Assembly: GCA_963942565.1 (NCBI GenBank)
Contig: OZ012688.1
Coordinates: forward strand, 21,973,821-22,037,820
From: Maea johnstoni
Taxonomy: Eukaryota; Annelida; Polychaeta; Spionida; Magelonidae
Direction of reading: 5' to 3'
Length of the DNA stretch: 64,000 nt
Under the pieces are notes generated by a model that saw nothing but the letters and a program-made list of their open reading frames with translations, searched no databases and was not told the origin of the DNA. The stretch's first letter is position 1. Each line of letters begins with the position of its first letter. Position numbers and translations under genes: made by a program. Positions 1 through 62,394 of this stretch are shown piece after piece.

Positions 1-393
<393 letters not shown>

Positions 394-420
394 CATGCCA
401 CAAGCAATGCCTAGACCTAC

Positions 421-51868
<51,448 letters not shown>

Positions 51869-52082
51869 TGTGGTAGGAAAACCTAAATAAGAGATATTGA
51901 GTAACTATGATATGTACAGTATATCATCTGTATTTTCCATGTGACAAAGAATAGGGGACAGCCAGCAAGATCATTTGGACACCCAAATCTTAGAAAACTA
52001 TTCATCGGGACAACTCTCATAATGTTTGGGTAAGATAATTCAAAAACTACTAATATCATCGGAGCGGAGCATGGTTTGTACA

Positions 52083-52707
52083 TAGGGCTGCATACCGCTA
52101 AGGGTGAAGCAGTACGGTACCATAACCGGTACCAATGAAACGATACGGTATTTTAACGGTACTGCTATCGGTATCTAGAAGTAATATCTGCCAAGCATGC
52201 TGATAACATCACATGAAAAGTTGTAGTATACGTACTTACTGGTGCCGGCCGAACTTGTTTACTTTGAAGGCACGCTATATATAGCGAAGCGAGCACGACA
52301 TCGCTGCTGCCATATGCACAGTGCTTATTGTGATTGCTATCCCCACCGCGTAGTGGCGCTGTAGTAGCGATATGCAGCGCCACTACGCGGTGGCGATAAC
52401 AATCACAATGAACACTGTGCACATGGCAGCAGCGACACGGCACTCACCTCGCTATATAGCGCACCTTCGAAGCAAACAAGTTCCGCACTGTAAGTATGTA
52501 ACTCCTCACATGATACTATCAACATACCCAACAGAGATTGATATGCTATCTATGTATGTCAAGCACTAAGCCAAGTGCCTGCTTTGGTTGTGTTGTTTTG
52601 CAAAATACCGATAAGCATACCGTTAAAATCTGAAACGAGTATTCACCGGATTTTTGCGAAGCGGTATTTGGTACGGTGCTGGTACCGGGTACCGGTGTAC
52701 AGCCCTA
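52083..52707. mobile_element. hAT-like MITE with exact 8 bp target duplication and inner palindrome
   Basis: Terminal repeats TAGGGCTGCATACCG and CGGTGTACAGCCCTA; target duplication TTTGTACA at 52075-52082 and 52708-52715. A long imperfect palindrome occupies about 52262-52485. Confidence 0.92.
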
Positions 52708-52779
52708 TTTGTACAACTTTTTAATTGTAAAACTTTTCAAAATTTTGTATACCGCTATCATTACCACTCTTCTGATATA

Positions 52780-52940
52780 GGGATTAAGATCTTCTGCTGA
52801 GAATTGGTGCAGATTTATAGCTGAGACGTAGGAGTTTGTTGCAAAAGCTGAGGCCGCCAAGGCCGAAGGTTTGCAACAAACACCCTTGGTGAGGCCATAA
52901 ATCTGCACCAATGTTCAGTGGCGGGTCTTAATGGCTATTA
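52780..52940. mobile_element. Palindromic MITE-like element
   Basis: GAATTGGTGCAGATTTATA at the left and ATAAATCTGCACCAATG at the right, extended imperfectly to about 40 bp arms, with a second inner pair TTTGTTGCAAA and TTTGCAACAAA. Confidence 0.6.
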
Positions 52941-53306
52941 TAGCTATTATATTCTTAGTGACGAATTGTTTTCTTTACAATACACAGACAAATGTTCTAT
53001 TTTTTTACATTACAGGACTTAATAGCATTGGGCCGTAACGCTACGGCACGGAGGGTCTAGGTCCGGGATACTTGACTTAGGTCAACGGCTCTATAATATT
53101 AAAACTCAATTTTTATCCTAGAAAGATGATACTCGTATTTTTGGAATCTTGAGCCAATGTACGTGCTTACAAAGATATTGAGTATGTCAGGATTGCATGA
53201 GCCTCTTCCAAGACCACTGACATCCTGAGACAACACTACTCTGAGGTCTGGAAAAGAAGATATGTTTGACAGTATAACATATATACCGCCACAGGTTTCT
53301 GTCACA

Positions 53307-53989
53307 TTATCAGGTCCGGTTAGATACCCCGATCGGGAGAAATCTCCCGATCGGGGTACATTGTCAATTATTTGAGACGTGGCCACAAAACACTAATTAC
53401 TTAAAGCTTAGAAGACCAACACATGGAATGGAAACCAGCCGGTCAACCTGAACATGCTAGCCTCAAACAGTGTCAATTAATAGTCGCTAATAGGTGCTCT
53501 GGGCACCCCCAGCAGGTGGTGGAGATAAGGTTTCTCTGTAATGTAATCGATGCGGGAGCCCTGATTGGTCCTTGTTCCCACGTGACCTCGTGCTGCTGCC
53601 TTATCTGCTAGTCCTGGCATGAGGCTAGCATGTAACTATAGGGCATATAGTAATTGGTCTCTCGTTACATATCCATTCTTTTCTTAATCCAAGCTTAAAG
53701 ATTAACCACTTCAGCCATCTGGTAGCTGCTGAGCTGGTATTTCCTCAACTCCCAGACGTCTCGGCAGCATGGGATTCTGCTTAAAGTCAGTAATCCCATA
53801 CTGGCCATAGTTAATAAAGATATTATTAACCATGTCACATGATGTGAACTCTTCAGAAGTGAGGTATAGATTATTGAGCTGGAGAATCATCCTGATCGGG
53901 AGATTTCTCGGAACAATGTATCCCGATCGGGAGAAATCTCCCGATTGGGAGATTTCTCCCGATCGGGGTATCTACTCTGACCTGATAAC
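53307..53989. mobile_element. Element with GATCGGGAGAAATCTCCCGA terminal palindromes
   Basis: TTATCAGGTC and GACCTGATAA at the ends, each next to a GGTATCTA/TAGATACC and GATCGGG palindrome block. The interior (about 520 bp) has no frame I recognise. Family unknown. Confidence 0.6.
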
Positions 53990-54343
53990 ATATATAGATA
54001 TACTTCTACATTCATATTTCTCTCAACAGTATCCAGAATAATCATTCCAATGGCTCTTTTCAGAGCCACCCACCAAAGTACTCCAAAAAGAGTCAACCTA
54101 TGATAGTGTTATAGTATTTTATTTTGTTTGTGATTGATAATGAAATATTCTCTGCTGTACCTGGCTATGCCTTATCAAATTATAATTACCCACCCCATAT
54201 CTTTGAAGTCATGCCCCTGGCCCTGAGGCTGATTCCACTCAGCGCAATCGAATCAACCAAAACCCCATTGCTCAACCCTGCTCTCCTTAGCCGAAGTCAC
54301 TACGGATAGAGAAGCACATTCCATTTATTGTGAGTGAACTTAC

Positions 54344-54620
54344 CAGTTCAAACCACGTTTGCCAGGATAAATGACATCAAACAGCCGAAATACGGTCGCG
54401 AAGGTAATTGTTTACCTCGTCTGCAGCGATCTCCATAATTGCGTTCAGATTCGCATTTTAGATGATCATCCGTGACATTATATGCGCATGTTCATCTACT
54501 CTAGAATACATGCGCAGGGGAGGTCCGGTATATCAAATCGACCGTCCTGTCTTGTGACGTCACTTTTCAACCACTTGCTACAAATAGGTAGCGCCACCAT
54601 ACAGATGAGAAGCAGCTGAT
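54344..54620 (-). promoter_or_regulatory. Candidate TBC1D32 promoter and 5' non-coding exon
   Basis: A strong donor reading on the minus strand (GAACTG|GTAAGTTC at 54337-54349) would end a non-coding first exon, needed because coding exon 1 begins at an acceptor. Just upstream in the sense of the gene lie two TGCGCATG-type NRF1 half sites (about 54483 and 54510) and a perfect CRE, TGACGTCA (54555-54562). The putative leader contains a short upstream frame starting MEIAADEVN. No transcript evidence; inference only. Confidence 0.4.
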
Positions 54621-54781
54621 GGTGTGTGAAAAGATACGCGGTCACAGCAAATTTATAATAGGCATGCAAACAAAAGAAAATACACATTCAAAACACAATA
54701 TGAGTCTTTCAAATCACTATGCTATTCAAAAAAATGAAAGAAGTGAGAAACACTTCCATTAAAAACCATTATATCACACCA

Positions 54782-54783
54782 AA

Positions 54784-54827
<44 letters not shown>

Positions 54828-54871
54828 TAATAATAATAATAATAATGATAATAATAATAATAATGAGAATG
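54782..54871. repeat. (AAT)n microsatellite
   Basis: AAT triplets with ATGATA interruptions. Confidence 0.97.
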
Positions 54872-55325
54872 AGAATGAGAAAAAAACAAGACGTATATAA
54901 CTATATATGACACAGTGGCTAATAGCTCCTGCACCAGTAAGACACTATTGTTATGCAAATGAGCTCTTATCAGTACCCCACTCTTTCCTATATATGAGTG
55001 CAACCTTGCTCAGCTGGGCATGAGCATTGCTCTACCTATCACCATTTCCTATGGGGTTTAAGGCTGTTGTTGTAAAGGAGAAACAACTGTGAATTTTATA
55101 TTATCTTATGTGAATAGTTTCTTTAGGGCTGTACTGTCGTCTTGTCTTGTTTATCAGATCTAAAATGCACAATTTTCTTTGGTATTCGATATTTTAAGAA
55201 AAAAGGAACATCATAGTTAATGGTAATCATTATTATTATTATAACAGATATTACTATTTCAGTGAAACAAGATAGTCAATACCCATAGCATTTAGTATGA
55301 AAAGTTGCAATTTTTAAACAAAATC

Positions 55326-55735
<410 letters not shown>

Positions 55736-55903
55736 TGTAGTCACCAAAGTCGAATTTTCTTAATATCCAGAGAAAGTCCGATACAAGGTGATAGGAGTGG
55801 AAATGAAAGGAATGGAAAGTAGTATGAAGCTAGTGGCGCTGGGCCACAGGAACTTGCTCCAGCTCAGTTAATCAGTAACTTACTTGTACTAGTAGTTACT
55901 ATA

Positions 55904-56011
55904 TTAGTATATAGTAAATGTAGTAAGTTGTGGAAGGGTCTTAAGATCTGTAGTATATAGGTCCTGAAATCCTTCCTGGGCCAGCTCAATCGAAAATGAC
56001 CCTTGAATTGG
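55904..56011 (-). CDS. Weak candidate terminal exon of an unknown gene
   Basis: A good acceptor (TTTCTTTGTTTTCCAG) is followed by 35 codons and a stop, including FSIELAQEGFQDLYTTDLKT. It looks protein-like but I do not recognise it, and no partner exon was found at 56-61 kb. It could equally be chance. Confidence 0.2.
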   Translation of the reverse strand, partial: PIQGSFSIELAQEGFQDLYTTDLKTLPQLTTFTIY

Positions 56012-57559
56012 CTGGAAAACAAAGAAAATGGAAAAAATAGTATCAAGTTTATATAATAAATAATTATTATATATACTTGATACTATTTTTCCATGATCTG
56101 CTACATAAACTGAAATTAAAGTTATCCTATTAACATATGTTTCCATGATTATCAACTCTAAAGGCCCGCTCCTTAAGCAAAAGTACTAACCTGGGCCCTC
56201 CCAGAATTGAACTACGGAACTAAACAAAATGAAACCAAAAGACGCCGCAGTATAGTAAACCGCCTGATAAGTGATATATCCTGATTTTGGATTGTTGAAT
56301 GCTGACGGGTATGCCAACGTACGTGCACTATATCAATTGAACAATTCATAACACACACGTACCATCGTTTTAGAACTTATGGCCAGTTTAGCTATTCTCA
56401 GAATGAGGCATCTCTGCCGTGTAGACTACTATAGTATACCGTAGGTGTACGTCCTATAGATGTTTCGCTGTTTCGCTATTCGCTTGATTACCATAAAGTC
56501 GTTCCCCTTTTTCGACATATTAGCTAAAAGTACACGGGCGCGAAAATATCCCAAAAAAATTCCCATATATAATCTTTAGACAATCTTTCAATCGCACGCA
56601 TGACTTAATTTTTTGGCCGCTCAGTTTCATCAATAAACTCGCTGCCATAAACCGTTATTGACGACGAATTTGTTACAGGCAATTCTCCCTATACATAGAA
56701 TAATAATGCCATCTGGGCCAATGGCAGAATGCTGAACCTATTAACGTCGAATGCCGACTTGGTCCAGCAGTACAGCATGCACGCGTCACACCCTGAATGT
56801 TCGGCGCGCGCCATTGTTGTCTTCCTGCAGATATCCGCGTCATTTTCTATTATTTACCTTTTATTTATAAAGTAGCACAAATAGACTCCCCAAATCGCAA
56901 GGTATAGAGAAGACATTTCTAACATTCACACTTTCCATTCAATGTAACTACAGGTATATCCTTTGATTGCAACCTTACTGCCAGCAGCCTCCCCGCTGGG
57001 TTTGTGATTGAAAAAAAACAACATACTTTAATTTGCCTCATTGATGGAGATAAATTAAATCCATTTTATTGTTTCGTTGATGGCGGTAAAACAATTTTTA
57101 CCCTCCCTCTGGAGGCATACTTGGTCGTTGAAGAGCTTTTAAACTCTTCATCTGAATTCTTTAGCTCATTATTCACAGCTGAGTCATCGACGATGAGACC
57201 TGACAGGTCACATGCTGTGCTGGGATGAGATGCACTTGTGCTTTCCATAAGTTTTCATTTGTACAAAACAAAGATCAATTTTGAATATCTTAATTTTTTT
57301 TTTAGAATTTTGAATTATTGAAAGGTACACTGACTCCTTTGCCAATCGTCAATTTGAAAAAGTAATATCTCAGTTTATATAACTAACTTATATCAAAACG
57401 ATCATATCCAACTTAGTCCAACAAGAAGTTAAAATGCAGGTCTAAACACGCGTAATAGTGGCCACTGCCATCCAAATATGACTCACATACGTTGGAATTA
57501 GAGCTTGTATATTAACTGATTTATTTGGATTGATCTATCCTTTACAATGAGATATAGTC
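56012..57559. other. Intergenic stretch, no confirmed gene
   Basis: Contains a CpG-bearing patch (CGGCGCGCGCCATTG, about 56800) that could belong to a promoter, and a 60-codon minus frame at 57066-57248 with no recognisable domain. Confidence 0.4.
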
Positions 57560-58920
57560 CAGCGGGAAATCGCAGATTTTGGGGTAAATCGTTAAATTTT
57601 TGGCAAAAGCACCAAATTTTGCACACAGATAGCTTTTCATCTATATTTCAAAATAAGATGAAGACCCCAGCGCAATTTTCCAAGAATGGCCGATTTTTCG
57701 GCATTTTCCAAGATGGCCGCCAAATTCCCCAATTTTTCCCATGATACAGGTATAGAAACGCATAAAAGTCTGATCTTGGTGTATAATAATAGTTGCACAG
57801 GACAAAGCAATACTATTTTTGCTTTAAATTACCCACCTTTGTCAGTTTATTGAGATAAGGAAGAAGACTCGTATGATTTTCTAATAATTGCCATCATTTT
57901 GGGTTTATTCAAGATGGCCGCCAATAACAATTTTGCTGTAATTTTCATATTTTTGGAACTAAATCGCATAGAAGTATGAATTTTGTGCCTATTCCTATGT
58001 TTGTAGGGACAAGAAATCCAAATATTTGCAAGGAGACAGATGTTTATCAATATTCTCAAATAAGATGAAGACCCCAGCACAACTTTTCCAAAATGGCCAA
58101 TTTTTTGTCATTTTCAAAATGGCCGCCAATTCCATTATCAGCTCAGAAAATGGAGGGTCATAAATGTGGGCGAAAGGAGCAAAATATTCTTTTGTAACAC
58201 AGCACAAACTACCATTAGGTTGATGAAACTTTGCAATAACCTTAATGAGGTCACGGAGGACAGTTTAATCAAATCAAAAATTGGTTGCCAAGGCAACAAA
58301 TTAGATAAAAATCATGCCAAAATACAGTATTTTTCAAAAATCCTTGAATTTGACATATTTTTGGAAATAAATAGCATAGAAGTATGAATTTTGTGCCTCT
58401 TCCTATGTTTGTAGGGGCAACGAATCCAAATTTTGCACACAGACAGATGTTTATCATTATTGTTCAATAAGATGAAGACCCCAGCAGAATCTTTCTAAAA
58501 TGGCCAATTTTTCCCATTTTTAAAATGGCCGCCAATTCCATTATCAGCTCAGAAAATGTAGGGTCATAGATGGTGGCAAAAGGAGCAAAATATTCTTTTG
58601 TGTCACAGCATGTACTACCACTAGGTTGATAAATGTTTACAACAACTTTAATGTAGTCATGTAGAACAATTTAATCAAATCAAAAATTGGTTGCCAAGGC
58701 AACAAATTAGACAAAATCATGCCAAAATACAGTATTTTTCAAATATTCTTTGAATTTGACATATTTTTGGAACTAAAATGAATAGAAGTATGAATTTTGT
58801 GCCTATTCCTATGTTTGTAGGGGCAACGAATCCAAATTTTGCACACAGACAGATGTTTATCATTATTGTTTAATAAGATGAAGACCCCAGCAGAATCTTT
58901 CTAAAATGGCCAATTTGCAG
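57560..58920. repeat. 408 bp tandem repeat, about 3.3 copies
   Basis: The block GAAGTATGAATTTTGTGCCT recurs at 57971, 58379 and 58786 (period 407-408 bp). Units contain AAAATGGCCGCCAA and, in two copies, GTTGCCAAGGCAAC. A shorter related piece lies at 57640-57745. Confidence 0.88.
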
Positions 58921-59300
58921 TAAACATTGAGTCCACCACTGTGGCAATTTTTCCAACTTCTTAAGATGACATGAAAATTACTAATATTTCAACCTATCGC
59001 CAAATCCTTCTTTTAAAATTAATTGATTAGCAAGTAGAATGAATTGTGGCGGTTCTAACAATTTTAACTGCATTAGAATTTACCCACGGAAAGGCGAGTA
59101 ATTCATTTTACTGTGAACATTGAGTCCATTACTATGGCAACTTTAACCGCTACTAAAGATAGCATAAAACTTACTAAGATTTCAACCTTTCGCAAAATCT
59201 TGATTTCGCAACAGATTTAAAAAGCAAATTGAGAACCATGTAGAAGAAATTGTGGCGATTCTAACAATCTACACCGCATGGAACTGCAAGCCCATTACTC
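58920..59300. repeat. Two diverged copies of a 193 bp unit
   Basis: AACATTGAGTCCA starts both units (about 58923 and 59116), followed by GGCAA(C/T)TTT and TTTCAACCTNTCGC. Confidence 0.75.
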
Positions 59301-60215
59301 GTCATGTAATCTATAGCAGTCTAGCCCATCATTTTCCATCAAATTCAACATATCTGTAATAATACTCAATAAAAATCAATTGCAAATTTAACTGAAACTA
59401 CATACTATACCTAAGAACAGAAATACAAACTTTGAGTAATTTATGTGGTGTCGAAATGTTTCATCACACCAGGTTTTGCTAAGCCTTTCCTCCAAGTGCT
59501 TAAGGTTGTCTGATACAGAAACCATTTCACAAAGTAAGCATCCCTGTTGTTATAAACTAAATTCATTGCACAATCCTAAAGGAAACATGTCCACAAGGTG
59601 AGGGTCACCCATTTCAACTTTAGAGTCCTTGAACTTCTGACCAAGGTCACCAAAATCATATAAGGGTAAGAGACCTTTCCAAGAGAGCATCCTTGCAAAT
59701 AATACCAAAATCTGTTGCAAGGTCGGGATAAATACCTCAAGGTTTGTACGCAAACACAGATGAAATAGGTTAACTCAGGGGCAAACAATGTTTCCCCCCA
59801 ATTTGCTTCTAGAAGACAATTGAAATACACCACATTATTAACTTAAATGAGGCAAGATATTATTAAAGTTTTAAATAAGTGTGTTCATTAGAAAGATAAT
59901 TTTATGCAGATGTATCTGAAAAAAAAAAGTATCCCAAAATCTTTTTTATTGACAAAGTTATTGTCATTTTTGTATTTTTATGCCTGTTGCTAAGGAGGCG
60001 GCCATCTTGTTTCCAAGGAGCAGAAATATATACCTCCAAATACCTCCAAATCAACCCCAAAAAGTTACATACATTACATATTACACAATTACCCTTGAAC
60101 ACCATTCAGAAAAAAAGGTATTGATATTGTGCCCAAAATTGCCTGAGTTCAAACAAGAGACTTAATTTAAGCCATTATTATGAAAAGACACACTTTGACA
60201 TTTATTAGACAGCCT
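59301..60215. other. Intergenic stretch, no gene seen
   Basis: AT-rich. One GGAGGCGGCCATCTTGTTTC (59994-60013), the complement of the AAGATGGCCGCC phrase in the 408 bp repeats. Confidence 0.5.
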
Positions 60216-61030
60216 GATTACCATAGTAACGGAAGAACTAACAAACCGGCTTGTGTTAAACTAGCTTACAGTTGTTGCCAATGAAATCATGTTGAAAGAA
60301 AGGCTTGTTACATTTAAAAAAGAATCAATATCATCAAATAAAACATCCAAAAAATCATCATTTTTTGTCATTTCTCCATTGAAAATTTCTGTTGCCATGG
60401 CAACCAACGATATTCACGATGAGTTGTATACCAATTTCGTTTGTGGTGATAAAGAAATTGCATTTGCTCCAAATTCATTGCAAATAATTAAAGAGACAAC
60501 TTCTAAAAATCCAATATAACACAAACTGCATATTTTCAGCTTTTTTGACATTATAATGAAATTTGTCTTGTTGCCATGGCAACTTTGGGAATAACAAACT
60601 ATAATATGTTCTCAATATTGTGTTACATAGTGTACATACGAACTAGATTAAAATTTAGTGATGATAACATTTTTAGAAATGCATTTTTGAGGTTAAAATA
60701 CCAATATCATTAGTTTTAGTGATCTTTTCCTAATACGAAGTCCGGTTGCCATGGTAACCAAGAATATTTATTGATTATTCATACTCAACTTTTTTTTCTG
60801 GTATTGAACTTAATACATTTACCTCAAATTCATTGCATTTTAACAAAAGACAAATGTTTAAAACTCAATATTACAAAAATCACCTATTTTTGGCTTTTTC
60901 CCGCCAAAAATCCTCATTACCATGGCAACCAACAAAAATTTTAAGTGGGTCTTCATCTTATTTTGATGAGTACTTGAAGGGCTATCTGTGTGTAGAATTT
61001 GGCGCTTTTGCCAAAAAATTAACGATTTTT
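60216..61030. repeat. Degenerate repeat of about 175 bp with X-box-like palindromes
   Basis: GTTGCCATGGCAAC or close variants at 60217, 60391, 60570, 60745 and 60916, spacing 171-179 bp. Between them, CAAATTCATTGCA and TAAAAATCCAATAT recur. GTTGCC-NN-GGCAAC is a perfect match to the RFX X-box consensus. Confidence 0.8.
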
Positions 61031-61534
61031 TCACAAATCCGCTGGACTAATAGTGTAGGTAATCTATTTACTCATTATTTAGTTCATTATTTGTTTTTAT
61101 TCATACACTGCATACGATTTATGTAAAATAAAGTTTATTCAATTTATACATAAAACACAGCTTGTAGGATGGTCTGCTCCCTTCAGCCAATCACAGGCCT
61201 CGAAACGTGTGTTCTTTGTGACAAATAACTACTCGGGACCTGTGGGTTAAAGTGGACCACCCTCGGTTACCCACTCGTGAGGGACCTTGGGTTTTCCACT
61301 ATAACCCACAGTCCCTCGTGTTCTTTCCAATTCATGTAGGGAAAATAACCAACGGGCGGGAGTTTATATAAGTGAAACGAAAGTCTCCAAATAAGCGGTT
61401 ATTTCACATAAACATCATATACAGCTCAGACATTGGGGTATCCACGTCTTTCGGTAGGGGCTTGTGGTATGCAGTTAAACCATAAGCTGTTCAAACAAAT
61501 GGCCCGACCTTTGTACTCGTCACTCGTCAGAAAC
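61031..61534. other. Intergenic stretch, no gene seen
   Basis: GC richer than its left flank, with the inverted phrases CTGTGGGTTAAAGTGGACCA and CACTATAACCCACAG (about 61240-61310), probably part of a further MITE. Confidence 0.4.
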
Positions 61535-61768
61535 AATCGGGGCTTCGTTTTGTTGACCCCTTACCAGCTTTGGGTTCGACCTGGGCCTTGTCCAGCACCA
61601 TAAACGTTGACCAACGTTGATCAACGTTTCCCGTCCAGATCGTCATCGCAAGTAAACGTTGAAACCGTCCAGATTCCGTTTTCCCACCACGTTGATCAAC
61701 GTCGATGGTCCTGAACAAGGCCCAGTCGAACCCATAGCTGGTAAGGGGTCAACAAAACGAAGCCTCGG
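61535..61768. mobile_element. MITE with long terminal inverted repeats of about 55 bp
   Basis: GCTTCGTTTTGTTGACCCCT at the left and its complement at the right, extending through CAGCT, GGGTTCGAC and GGGCCTTGTCC. The short interior carries AACGTTGATCAACGT palindromes. Confidence 0.8.
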
Positions 61769-61865
61769 TAGTCAATGGTAACTGCTGCCCCCTGGGCAAG
61801 AGGGAAGAGGCCATCTAAAATTAGGTAAAATAATATGGTGATATGTGGAAGGGTACAAAATATAC

Positions 61866-62394
61866 CCATATTGCTAATCCGTGGAGAGATGTCCCCATGA
61901 CTGAGCCTTCCAGCAGCAGGAATGCCAGAATGGCTGAGTCGCCTACGACCAGTAGGTATGTCCCAATTGCTGTATAGAGTGTGGAATACCCCAATAGCTG
62001 AACTGTTTAGCACACAGGGACGCCCAAATAGCTGAACTGTTTAGCACGGGAGGGATGTCCTAATGGTGGAGACGTTAGGCACCAGAAGCAAGCCCCCAAT
62101 GGCTGAGCTGTATAACTTGAGGGATATCCCAATGTCTGAGCTGTATAACTTGAGGGATATCCCAATGTCTGAGCTGTACAGCGAGAGTGATGCCGCACTG
62201 GTTCGGCCGTATACCACAGGCTGGAGGCCTCCATGGTTGAGCCGTGTGTTGTGAGGGATGCCCCAATGGTCCAGCCGTATTTTGAGTGGAATGCCTCGAT
62301 GACTTAGCACAGGTGGGATGCCTCCATGATCGAGCCACCTAGCATGGCCAAACCGTATATACGGAGGGAGGCCCCAATAGTTGAATCGTAGAGC
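61866..62394. repeat. Diverged 35-36 bp monomer array, edge of the satellite
   Basis: Loose copies of ATGGCTGAGCNGTATANC with CCCAAT spacing, each about 35 bp, diverging outward from the regular array to the right. Confidence 0.85.

Noticed and set aside
52165-52569. Frames of 65-92 codons around 52.2-52.6 kb
   Set aside because: Lie within the palindrome of the hAT-like MITE; no domain.
53307-53989. Solo LTR of a retroelement
   Set aside because: Ends are inverted, not TG...CA, and no direct target duplication is clear; called an unclassified inverted-repeat element instead.
57066-57248. 60-codon frame starting MESTSASHPS
   Set aside because: Could be an exon but has no recognisable family, partner exon or clear splice context; the opposite strand is also open.
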